Source: an uncultured Clostridia bacterium
GTDB lineage: Bacteria; Bacillota; Clostridia; Christensenellales; Borkfalkiaceae
Direction of reading: 5' to 3'
Length of the DNA stretch: 64,000 nucleotides
Assembly (NCBI GenBank): GCA_934254815.1
Contig: CAKQME010000003.1
Location: forward strand, 1 to 64,000
Shown here: positions 17,007 to 25,338 of the stretch, one piece after another
How positions within the stretch are numbered: position 1 is the stretch's first letter
How the letters are laid out: every line of letters begins with the position of its first letter
Translations under genes and position numbers: made by a program
Notes under the pieces: generated by a model
What the model was told of the DNA's origin: nothing
Databases searched by the model: none
Seen by the model: only the letters and a program-made list of their open reading frames with translations

Positions 17007-17807
17007 TTATTTTTCGGGTTTTATGTACTTCTTAATTTTCATCAATATTTCATCATGCGACACACCATTGGTAACCAATGCGCCTTTAATATCTTTATCA
17101 TAATCTTGTTCATTGCCAAAAATATCGGTCACTTTGCCCCCGGCTTCTTCAACAATTACCTTTACCGCCGCAATATCGCAATTTTTACCTTTACTGCCAC
17201 AAAATAAATGCGCAGTAAAACCACCTTCCGCCACACACATACAACTACGTATACAACTTCCTATACTTACATAATTAGATTTTTTCCAATTGTCTTTCAA
17301 AATCTCATAGAAGTTCCATTCCGAATACGGAACCATATCAAAACCGATAATCGTTTCTTTATCTCCCCATTGATACCGATTGACGCTTATTTTTTTACCG
17401 TTTAAATATGCGCCGTTGCCTAAAACCGCAGTATATAATTTCTTCATAAACGGATCGTAAACGACACCCAACTGACTTTTCCCTTCAATCACCAAAGCCA
17501 GAGAAAAAACCGCGACAGGAATTCTGCTTGCAAACATTGCCGTACCGTCAATCGGATCGCAAACCCAAACAAAAGTGCTTTCCCCAAACTTTTCTTCTTC
17601 GCCGTCTACCGCATATGTCGGGAAATATTTTCTTGCCTGTTCTATCAAATATGCATTAATTTCAGCATCTGCTTGGGTTACGATAGAATTATCGCTTTTG
17701 TAATGAAACGGATTATTATTGTTTAAATATTTCAACATAATTTTGCCAGCATATTTCGCTATACGAACAGCAAAATTCAATTCCTTTTGAAATTTATTAT
17801 TTTCCAT
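17007..17807 (-). CDS. Inositol monophosphatase family phosphatase
   Basis: This is a 266-residue, Mg2+-dependent sugar-phosphate phosphatase of the IMPase/FBPase fold. Metal-binding residues are E70-E71 in 'DGEEE' and D84-P-I-D87-G-T in 'WVCDPIDGT'. The C-terminal motif is 'NCDIAAVKVIVEEAGG', with Cys in place of the usual Trp before Asp. Substrates in this family include inositol-1-phosphate, histidinol phosphate and 3'-phosphoadenosine phosphate, and sequence does not decide between them. It is the last gene in the direction of the sugar operon, after a gap of about 300 bp from the GH78 gene, and may or may not be co-transcribed. Confidence 0.88.
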   Translation of the reverse strand: MENNKFQKELNFAVRIAKYAGKIMLKYLNNNNPFHYKSDNSIVTQADAEINAYLIEQARKYFPTYAVDGEEEKFGESTFVWVCDPIDGTAMFASRIPVAVFSLALVIEGKSQLGVVYDPFMKKLYTAVLGNGAYLNGKKISVNRYQWGDKETIIGFDMVPYSEWNFYEILKDNWKKSNYVSIGSCIRSCMCVAEGGFTAHLFCGSKGKNCDIAAVKVIVEEAGGKVTDIFGNEQDYDKDIKGALVTNGVSHDEILMKIKKYIKPEK

Positions 17808-18101
17808 TTTTTCACCTGTTGCGAAGTCTCCACGACAATTGCATGTAGACCGATTTTATCTATAGCGCAATAAAAATATAAACTGCACCATCTTTTTCAC
17901 TATCCACGACTTATACGCGTGACGAGCATCATAATATGCTCTAGCAAGTATTGTGGACTTATCTTCCTACTCCACCCATGAAATCCTTTGAATAAACAAA
18001 CGTATCCGTCATTTGACCTTCATGTTCCAATATAATCCTCTGTTATATACGATGTATATAACTTTTCATAAACGAACTTCATTTCAAAATAACAACTTGT
18101 T
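17808..18101. other. Gap between IMPase and GH78 genes
   Basis: No confident gene. Short minus-strand frames such as 'MTDTFVYSKDFMGGVGR' and 'STILARAYYDARHAYKSW' look protein-like but are in different frames, which may mean a decayed gene. No terminator or promoter stands out. Confidence 0.3.
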
Positions 18102-19736
18102 TCATCGCAAAACGACAATTTCCTTTGGACTTTTAATTTTTGTAACCATTTCTCCGTTTTCATAGCGGCACATAACTTCTACTGTTCCATAAGGCGTAGG
18201 ATATGTCCCATGAATGTATTCTAGACCGCTCAAATTCGGCCTGATCTGCAACATCTTGCAACCGGCTTCAAGTTCTTTTATCCCGAGGATATATTGCGTT
18301 ATAAACGGCACCGGTCCAGCCGACCAACCGTGACATAAACTATGACGAAAACCTTTATAACAGTAGTTCCCGAAGTCCCCATGAATATCTTTTACACCAG
18401 GTGGCGGTAACTCGTCTATCCTTCCGCTGTCAATCAGCCAATCGACATCGAAATCTTCCCAAAAAGTAGTGGCACCCCTTGAAAGCATACCGCCGTAATA
18501 CTCTTTCATAATCTCTACCGCCGCCGATATTTTTCCGGTCTCGGCAATAGCGGAAAAAATATAAAAACTCATAAAAGCAGAAAGCCCTTTCGCCCCTCCG
18601 ATCAATAATTCGGGCAAAGCGTTTTCAGCAGTCATATGCCCACCGAGGACTTTCAAAGCCGCTACCTGTTTTAACCCACCTGACGGCAAAGATTTATCTA
18701 TGCGTTGTAAAATATTGTCGCAAATTTTTGTATCCGAATCAAGTGCTTGCAATAAAATCTTTGCCTTTCGCATTGCGTACGAGCACAATGCATAGATACC
18801 GGCGATTTTTTCCTCATGTTCTTTGCTTGGCCAATCCAAAAAATAGTCTTCTAAATGTAGTTTCCCATCATCATCGACAAGCGTTTCGAACACATGGAGG
18901 ATTGTCAGCAATTGCTCTTTATTTGCCTTAATATAATCTAAATTGTCATTATGCAAATAATAATCGCTTAAAATACAAATCCACCATAAAGAATAGGACG
19001 GTTTTCCGTTCATAAATCCATTTTCCGGTACGGTGTTCTGCGCGAATGACAACGATGTTTCAACACATTCGTCATAGCCATACAGCGACATGATCGCCAT
19101 TACTTCCGGATGCATATCCCCCACCCATACCAACCGATCTCGTTTTATACCGTCCCACAACATATGTTGCATACAAAGTTCAACGGTATACGCAGCCGTT
19201 TCATAAATTTGATTCAGCAAAGGGTCACTACATGTAAAACTACCTAAACGAACAATGGGTCTATGCTCAAACACCCCTAAAACGCTTTTTATTTTTATAT
19301 TTGTGAATTCCGGAAAATCTATACGCAAAAAGCGAAATCCTGTATTTGCGAGTTCAACATCTGATAAAACCATTAATTCCGTCGTAAAATCACGCGGCGA
19401 ATGATCGTTTGTTGCCGTAAAATCCGTGAATTTTTGTTTCAATTCGCTGTATGTTTCTGACAGAGATTCTCCAAAACGCAGACGCACCAAACAACTATCT
19501 CCACGATAAGTCAGAATTCGAACCCCGCCTTGAATCTCCTTTCCGAAATCCAACACGATTGCGCTTTTTCCAACAACCGAAATGAAATCCTTTTCGTGTA
19601 ATCCTATCTGCAAAAATTTTTTTGAAAGTAAACTTTGCTCGTTTTCGATATTGCCTTCAACAGCAATAATCTTCACGGGTAAAATATAATCTTTGATCGT
19701 CCTAGACGTTCCGACTGTTATAAGCCCATTATTCAT
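18102..19736 (-). CDS. GH78-type alpha-L-rhamnosidase-like enzyme
   Basis: This 544-residue protein lacks a signal peptide, so it acts in the cytoplasm on imported oligosaccharides. An N-terminal beta-sandwich contains 'VLDFGKEIQGGVRI'. The (alpha/alpha)6 catalytic region carries 'DGIKRDRLVWVGDMHPEV', 'FLDWPSKEHEE', 'GATTFWEDFDVDW' and 'SLCHGWSAGP', all characteristic of GH78. GH78 enzymes remove terminal alpha-L-rhamnose by inversion using Glu residues. The protein is shorter than secreted GH78 enzymes and lacks extra binding domains. It follows the MBL gene by 18 bp. A small remnant of a similar gene lies at 45.2 kb. Confidence 0.85.
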   Translation of the reverse strand: MNNGLITVGTSRTIKDYILPVKIIAVEGNIENEQSLLSKKFLQIGLHEKDFISVVGKSAIVLDFGKEIQGGVRILTYRGDSCLVRLRFGESLSETYSELKQKFTDFTATNDHSPRDFTTELMVLSDVELANTGFRFLRIDFPEFTNIKIKSVLGVFEHRPIVRLGSFTCSDPLLNQIYETAAYTVELCMQHMLWDGIKRDRLVWVGDMHPEVMAIMSLYGYDECVETSLSFAQNTVPENGFMNGKPSYSLWWICILSDYYLHNDNLDYIKANKEQLLTILHVFETLVDDDGKLHLEDYFLDWPSKEHEEKIAGIYALCSYAMRKAKILLQALDSDTKICDNILQRIDKSLPSGGLKQVAALKVLGGHMTAENALPELLIGGAKGLSAFMSFYIFSAIAETGKISAAVEIMKEYYGGMLSRGATTFWEDFDVDWLIDSGRIDELPPPGVKDIHGDFGNYCYKGFRHSLCHGWSAGPVPFITQYILGIKELEAGCKMLQIRPNLSGLEYIHGTYPTPYGTVEVMCRYENGEMVTKIKSPKEIVVLR

Positions 19737-19754
19737 ACTGCTTTATCTGTTTTC

Positions 19755-20591
19755 TTAAAAATCTATTTGCATACCGTCATATGCCGCAAGGAATTTTGCG
19801 GCACGTGCGACCTGTGTGGCATCATCGTAAATCCATCTGCCGTTATGCGAAAAATGACTCACGACACCGATACTTGTTTCGTTCACACAATTCATTGTTT
19901 TTAACCGTTCAAAAACTTCCCTGCAATTGGGAAAGCCCATATGCCCTTTTTCGCAATCTCGCCCTCCCAAAGTACAATCTAACGATACAACGTTAAGAAA
20001 AGGTTTATGCTCGTTCAAATAATCCCAACTTTCCTGCGGAAAAACACCCGTATCATGTCCCCAAAGTATTATCTTACCGTCTTTTTCAATGAGGAAAATA
20101 ACAGAACCTGCGGATTGATCGTGATCTGCCAACAACGGTGTAATACAATACCCTTCAACTTGAAAAGATTCAAACGGCTTAATAATACGAAAAACTACCG
20201 GTGAATCTTCTCTATCAAATCCGCATTTCTTTTCCAGCCATTGATATGCTTGATAAACCGGCCGGGTACCGTAAAGCGTAAACCGATTTGGATTATTATG
20301 ACATAATCCCACATAACTGTTACGCGATTCTATATCCGCAGGAAAAAAATGATCGGCATGAGCATGAGTAATCAAACAATGATTTATCTTATGAAGCGGA
20401 AGCCCCATATGAAAAACATGAAAAACCGTATCCGGCGGAAAATCTATAAGCAACGTGTCATCTACAAGCGCCTGACTGCGAGATTGTAAATTACGACCAC
20501 CGGCAGCACGCGCTCGTTCACACACAGAACACCTGCAAAATATTGAGGGTATACCTTCAAACGCTGCTGTTCCATAATATTTTAATTTCAT
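19755..20591 (-). CDS. MBL-fold metallo-hydrolase (PhnP-like)
   Basis: The protein has 278 residues, with the metal-binding motif 'THAHADHF' and further ligands in 'LADHDQ' and 'WGHDTG'. An N-terminal Cys cluster 'CRCSVCERAR' matches the PhnP-like subgroup, whose relatives hydrolyse cyclic phosphates. In sugar operons these proteins are usually uncharacterised hydrolases. It lies between a strong hairpin (20613-20651) and the GH78 gene, inside the sugar operon. Confidence 0.82.
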   Translation of the reverse strand: MKLKYYGTAAFEGIPSIFCRCSVCERARAAGGRNLQSRSQALVDDTLLIDFPPDTVFHVFHMGLPLHKINHCLITHAHADHFFPADIESRNSYVGLCHNNPNRFTLYGTRPVYQAYQWLEKKCGFDREDSPVVFRIIKPFESFQVEGYCITPLLADHDQSAGSVIFLIEKDGKIILWGHDTGVFPQESWDYLNEHKPFLNVVSLDCTLGGRDCEKGHMGFPNCREVFERLKTMNCVNETSIGVVSHFSHNGRWIYDDATQVARAAKFLAAYDGMQIDF

Positions 20592-20612
20592 AAAAAATCC
20601 TAACCTTTTTCT

Positions 20613-20651
20613 AATGATAAAGGAGAAGACTTCTCCCCCTCCTTTATCATT
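20613..20651 (-). other. Strong intergenic hairpin after the binding-protein gene
   Basis: AATGATAAAGGAG (20613-20625) pairs perfectly with CTCCTTTATCATT (20639-20651), a 13-bp stem. A second, overlapping hairpin GGAGAAG-A-CTTCTCC is possible inside. There is no U-tract in the minus direction. It more likely stabilises or processes the mRNA of the upstream solute-binding protein than ends transcription. Confidence 0.6.
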
Positions 20652-20670
20652 AACAAATAATCCAATTAAA

Positions 20671-22209
20671 TTAATCTATATATTTTGAAATTTCTTTCCA
20701 GTTTGCTTTCATTGCACTATTGGTTGCAGCCAATATTGTTTTAGGACTCCTGTCGGAAAAAATCAACCCGTCTATCGACATTAAATTGGTATAATCCACA
20801 AACCCTCCAAGATAAACCATCGGAGCAGCAAGATCTCTGCAAATAGGAATATACTCGCTTCCGTACGAATCAATGCGGCTTCGCGCATAATCATTTACTT
20901 CCGACGCGTCGGGGTGATATCCGTAAGCCTGCGTCAAACCGTTTAACTGCTTAGCATATATCTGCTGCCCTTTATCTGACGCCATAAACACCAAAAAGTC
21001 TTTTGCCATATCCTGTTTTTGACTATTTGCCGAAATAGCGATTGTATGATCGAACGTTTGAGATGCCACCATCATACGAGACTCTTTTACACGATCGAAA
21101 TCTTTTTGCGAAACATCATATCCGTCGCCTTTCAAAGCCGTGCTTTTTTCGTCAATCGCAGCAATTAAAGCAGACAATTCGGAATCATCTTCAACGGTAG
21201 GCAATTTTTCTACAATATCGCTGATTACAGGTAACCGCATCAAACGAATATCCTGCCACTTATTAGCCAAATATACGGCCATTTCGTTCTGAAGCCAGTC
21301 TCCGTTCATCATCATAGCAACTTCTTTCATGTCCTGACCTTTATATCCCTGTCCCAAAAACGCAGCTTGAGCCTCGGTAAAAGTCATGGCATCGCAATAC
21401 TGATGTGAGTAGCCGGAAGATTTGCTCCAAAGAGCTGATGCCGTCTCCAGCGATTTCAATCTGCCCGGTGCATCCAAATCATCAAAACTTTCCGCTTTCT
21501 TACGCTCGCTTCCTTCCCAATAATACCCATAATAATAATCGGAATAGTTGTTCAACCCTTCATACTGCGCCCACCACGTCATATGCGCATACCTCAAATA
21601 TCCAACACTACCGCCTGTCGAATATGCAAACGGATACACGTTATCGTTTGATTTTGTTTTTATTTCTTCCGCAAATTTGATCAGTTCTTTCGTCGTCCGC
21701 GGAAGAGTATATTTGTCATCGCCGAAAAGATTATCCAAAACGGTTTTGTTGTATATCAACGTACTTACCGTATCCAACCAATTCATCGTGTAAATTTTAT
21801 TGTCCTTGGTAAGATTCTTTTGATATATATTTTGGTTCATTTTATCTTTGATGGCTATTGTTTCACCCTTAGGAACCGCATTATAAACATCCGATAATTC
21901 AATAATTTTACCTTGTTCGCTCTGTTTGGAAAGCCCGCCTAAAGGCATAATGATATCAGCATTTAATGTCCCGCTGTCCAGCATACCAATAATTTCACCG
22001 CCGACATAACTGGGCATAACCTTGACCTTTACGCCTGTTTCCTTTTCATACTCGTTTGCCATGTTTTCCAACCACTGCGTACCGAAACCGGCTTCATAAA
22101 TTAATACACTTATAGAACCTTTCCTGGACGATTTTTGCCCACTTCCGCCACATCCGGTAAAACTGAACAACATGAGTGTTGCAATAAGTATTCCAAAAAT
22201 TTTTTTCAT
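20671..22209 (-). CDS. Sugar ABC transporter solute-binding lipoprotein
   Basis: This 512-residue protein starts with a lipoprotein signal and lipobox 'SFTGC' (Cys20), followed by a family-1 extracellular binding protein. Typical elements are 'ISVLIYEAGFGTQWLENMA', 'EYEKETGVKVKVMP' and the C-terminal 'AANSQKQDMAKDFLVFMAS'. It binds an oligosaccharide outside the cell and passes it to the two permeases encoded at 27.0-28.8 kb. It is somewhat longer than the usual 420-450 residues. Being separated from the permeases by three lipoprotein genes is unusual and suggests that these were inserted in, or evolved with, the transporter. No ATPase gene is present, so a shared MsmK-type ATPase encoded elsewhere is expected. 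Confidence 0.9.
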   Translation of the reverse strand: MKKIFGILIATLMLFSFTGCGGSGQKSSRKGSISVLIYEAGFGTQWLENMANEYEKETGVKVKVMPSYVGGEIIGMLDSGTLNADIIMPLGGLSKQSEQGKIIELSDVYNAVPKGETIAIKDKMNQNIYQKNLTKDNKIYTMNWLDTVSTLIYNKTVLDNLFGDDKYTLPRTTKELIKFAEEIKTKSNDNVYPFAYSTGGSVGYLRYAHMTWWAQYEGLNNYSDYYYGYYWEGSERKKAESFDDLDAPGRLKSLETASALWSKSSGYSHQYCDAMTFTEAQAAFLGQGYKGQDMKEVAMMMNGDWLQNEMAVYLANKWQDIRLMRLPVISDIVEKLPTVEDDSELSALIAAIDEKSTALKGDGYDVSQKDFDRVKESRMMVASQTFDHTIAISANSQKQDMAKDFLVFMASDKGQQIYAKQLNGLTQAYGYHPDASEVNDYARSRIDSYGSEYIPICRDLAAPMVYLGGFVDYTNLMSIDGLIFSDRSPKTILAATNSAMKANWKEISKYID

Positions 22210-22242
22210 GTTTAACTCCTTTTTTATCTTTTTTAAACCCGA

Positions 22243-23541
22243 TTATGCAAGCGGTATAATAAACGCGCCTTGCCCGGGTTCAAGCCTAATCGTCAACGTA
22301 TTATTTCTTAATACATATACTTTTTCTTCCCCCATCGTATATACAAGAGCCTTTTTCGCATCTTTAAATTTAACTTCAACAGTATCGATCAATCCATCGC
22401 TCGGCTGCGTAAAATTCGTAACCATCAACCCATTATATTCGCTGTTCTTGTCTTTAAACCTTCCCAGTAGCGTATTCTGTGTCGCCTCTACCTTTTTAAT
22501 AAATGGAATGGAAGAGATTCCTCCAAAATCCATATTTTGGTCGTGCGTTTCTTCATCACCAACAGAATTTTCGGTTCCGAGTACGGGCATCGTTCCAAGC
22601 CATTCGTAATTTAAATACACGTTTTCAAAAGATTTTAATTCCTCATCCACTTTCTTTGCACTATAATACAGAGGGAAAGGAGCACACGATCTGTCATTCC
22701 TCACAAGTGCCGAATAAAATCCGTTAGCATAAGATCCTACCGTATATTGGAAATAGGAAAAATTGGACACGCCAAAAGTCATATAAACAGCAAACTGAAA
22801 CCGAAGTTCCTCTTCTGTCATTACAGGATAAGTACCGAAATGCTCGGTAGCCTGAATAAATGCATGTACTTCGGCATTGTTATCTTTTGCAAAAGAAGCC
22901 AATTCTTGCAAACCTATAAGCCAATCGCTTCGCATCGACCGCTCGCCATTCCGACTGGATATCAATGGATAGAAATCATACGACAACATCTTTTTTCCGG
23001 AAATTTGGCTCAGTACCGTTTCGTAATAAAATTCTAAAAATTCTCTCCAGGAACGGTTTCCGAAATATTGCGTAGCCCAATTAGGAAAAAGATTTACTAA
23101 AAACAATAAATCATCTCCATACGCTTTCTCGTGCAGACGAGCAGCATCACGTATACTCGTTGAAACAGTAGCCGCGTCCGGTTCGTCCCACCACAAAATA
23201 CCCTCCATTTCAGGATATAAATAATTATCGGACGCTAAAGATTCAATTCGGTTTTCACTTGGAAAAATTTGCCCCTGCATTATACCTTTCAACCCCGATC
23301 CGCTTAAATTTTCCCGCGTTTTTTGCGAAACGTCGTTGACAAACATATGGGTAATCCCCATATCCGCTGCAAATTTATAGTCTTCCAAAGAAGAAGGAGG
23401 CGGATTCCAAGCACCAATCATTAACTGAGGTCCCTTTTCATATACAGGCGGCTGAATTTTCGATAAATTTGCACCATTACCACATGCAGCAAAATTTAAT
23501 ACAACTAAAATCGAGGCAATGAATGCCGCTAATTTTTTCAT
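22243..23541 (-). CDS. Lipoprotein with TIM-barrel glycosidase-like domain
   Basis: The start is ATG 23541 with AAGGAG seven bases upstream, not 23577. The 432-residue product has a signal with lipobox 'NFAAC', then a domain with 'LMIGAWNPPPSSLEDYKFAA', 'GITHMFVND' and 'GILWWDEPD'. It closes with 'FGVSNFSYFQYTVG' and a small beta-domain. The order of beta-strand/helix units, with Asp/Glu at the ends of 'WWDEPD' and 'SYDFYP', resembles TIM-barrel glycoside hydrolases. I cannot assign a family. It is exposed on the cell surface, near the binding protein, so an oligosaccharide-trimming role is plausible. Confidence 0.65.
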   Translation of the reverse strand: MKKLAAFIASILVVLNFAACGNGANLSKIQPPVYEKGPQLMIGAWNPPPSSLEDYKFAADMGITHMFVNDVSQKTRENLSGSGLKGIMQGQIFPSENRIESLASDNYLYPEMEGILWWDEPDAATVSTSIRDAARLHEKAYGDDLLFLVNLFPNWATQYFGNRSWREFLEFYYETVLSQISGKKMLSYDFYPLISSRNGERSMRSDWLIGLQELASFAKDNNAEVHAFIQATEHFGTYPVMTEEELRFQFAVYMTFGVSNFSYFQYTVGSYANGFYSALVRNDRSCAPFPLYYSAKKVDEELKSFENVYLNYEWLGTMPVLGTENSVGDEETHDQNMDFGGISSIPFIKKVEATQNTLLGRFKDKNSEYNGLMVTNFTQPSDGLIDTVEVKFKDAKKALVYTMGEEKVYVLRNNTLTIRLEPGQGAFIIPLA

Positions 23542-23600
23542 CTTATAGCTCCTTAAACATATGATATCTTCTATCATTCAAAATCCAAAAAAACTTGGGG

Positions 23601-25277
23601 TTATTTGATGCAGTATATTGCCGAAAGATAATATTCCGCTCCGACGGGTAAAGCACTCTTTTTGTCCGCTCCGACAAAGCGAATTTGAAGATTTGCTATA
23701 CTGGGCGACTTTGCATGCGTTTTCCCTGCCGAAAATATCGGGGCCAAATCCCATTTAACTTGCGTCCACGATTTAGCCGCGCAAACCGTATCCCCGCCCC
23801 AGCAATATCCTGTGGTTATTTCATAGTCATTGGGATTATATACCCAAAAACTTATCGATTTGTATTTAGATACGTCCGCTATATATGGTTTCTTTAATAT
23901 AAGTCGACCGGCGTCTGTCCCGTTTCCGAGTTTTGCAACAGTTACTTTTAACGATCCCTGCTCGTCCTCTCTTTTATATCCGGCGTCCGTATTATAACTT
24001 AATTCCAATTCTCCGGGTACTTGATATCCCAATTGACTAATTCCGAATTCTTCATCCAGATAAAAAACTTTATCGGGAACAATAACCGACGGAACCGACG
24101 GAACCGACGGTTCATCCGCTTTGATGCAATATATTGCCGAAAGGTAATATTCCGCTCCGACGGGCAAAGCACTCATGTCTGCTCCGACAAAACGAATCTG
24201 GAGATTTGCTATACTGGGCGACTTTGCATGTGTTTTCCCTGCCGTAAATATCGGAGCCAAGTACCATTGAACTTGCGTCCACGAATGAGCCGCGCAAACC
24301 GTATCGCCGCCCCAGACGTATGCTGCGGTTATTTCATAATCATTGGGATTATATACCCAAAAACTTATCAATTCGTATTTAGATACGTCCGCTATATATG
24401 GTTTCTCTAATATAAGTCGACCGGCGTCTGTCCCGTTTCCGAGTTTTGCAACAGTTACTTTTAACGATCCCTGTTCGTCCTCTCTTTTATATTCGGCGTC
24501 CGTATTATAACTTAATTCCAATTCTCCGGGCACCCGGAATCCCAATTGACGAATTCCGAATTCTTCATCCAGATAAAAAACTTTATCAGGAACAGTAACC
24601 GTCGGTCCGATTGCGGGAACTGTGTACTCAACTTGCTTATGTACTCCTTCCGGACTTACTGCATCGATAACCCATTTATAATTACCGGACGAATACGATG
24701 CTTCAAATCCGTCTGAAATACTAATCTCTTCATCGTTCGATTCATGATACAATTTTACTTTACATGCAGCCACATCCGCATTGCCAAATCTGAACTGCGG
24801 TACAGCATACCAAACCTTGGACATATAAAAAGCAGGTAAACCTTCTTCAGGTAAATCGACCGTAGGCGGCAAATATCCGAAATTTACCGTAAGTACTGCA
24901 TCTTCAGTTCCTTCCGCTTCATACGTAAACTTATACAGACCCGTTTTTTCGGCGTTGATTTTACCGCCAATGACTTCCACATTTTCACCATCCGGATCAT
25001 TGACGCCTTTCAGTTTAACCGTGTACCCGGGCATAATTTCGCCACCCTCGTTTACGACTTCAAATACAGGTACCTCGTACAACCCCACATAAGCATTCAA
25101 TGTTTCTTCCGGAACATTGATTTTTAATTCAGAAACATTGCTCTCTGTTTCGCTTGAGGAAGATGTTCCGGTAGACCCACTTGAGGAAGATGTTCCGGTA
25201 GACCCACATGCGGCAAAACTTAATACAACTAAAATCGAGATAATACATGCCATTAAAATTTTTGTTAATTTTTTCAT
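23601..25277 (-). CDS. Modular carbohydrate-binding-like lipoprotein, copy 2
   Basis: I chose the second of two adjacent ATGs (25277), seven bases after AAGGAG; the longer frame to 25415 is antisense to nothing and overlaps the paralogue upstream. The 558-residue protein has a lipobox 'LSFAAC', a Ser/Gly/Thr linker, an Ig-like region ('LNAYVGLYEVPVFEVV'), a second beta-domain ('LPAFYMSKVWYAVPQ') and two tandem modules of about 140 residues. Each module starts 'VPDKVFYLDEEFGI' and ends 'VGAEYYLSAIYCIK'. These jelly-roll-like modules with 'ISFWVYNPNDYEIT' resemble carbohydrate-binding domains. It is a paralogue of the next gene (25339-26949). It probably captures polysaccharide at the membrane. 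Confidence 0.75.
   Translation of the reverse strand: MKKLTKILMACIISILVVLSFAACGSTGTSSSSGSTGTSSSSETESNVSELKINVPEETLNAYVGLYEVPVFEVVNEGGEIMPGYTVKLKGVNDPDGENVEVIGGKINAEKTGLYKFTYEAEGTEDAVLTVNFGYLPPTVDLPEEGLPAFYMSKVWYAVPQFRFGNADVAACKVKLYHESNDEEISISDGFEASYSSGNYKWVIDAVSPEGVHKQVEYTVPAIGPTVTVPDKVFYLDEEFGIRQLGFRVPGELELSYNTDAEYKREDEQGSLKVTVAKLGNGTDAGRLILEKPYIADVSKYELISFWVYNPNDYEITAAYVWGGDTVCAAHSWTQVQWYLAPIFTAGKTHAKSPSIANLQIRFVGADMSALPVGAEYYLSAIYCIKADEPSVPSVPSVIVPDKVFYLDEEFGISQLGYQVPGELELSYNTDAGYKREDEQGSLKVTVAKLGNGTDAGRLILKKPYIADVSKYKSISFWVYNPNDYEITTGYCWGGDTVCAAKSWTQVKWDLAPIFSAGKTHAKSPSIANLQIRFVGADKKSALPVGAEYYLSAIYCIK
25151..25204 (-). repeat. 27-nt tandem repeat in a lipoprotein linker
   Basis: Two identical 27-nt units (25151-25177, 25178-25204) follow the lipobox and encode a doubled GSTGTSSSS linker. 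In-frame slippage here would change linker length. Confidence 0.85.
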
Positions 25278-25338
25278 CATAAAACTCCTTAATATATATA
25301 TATTTTTTCTATCACTCAAACCGAAAAAACATTTCGGT

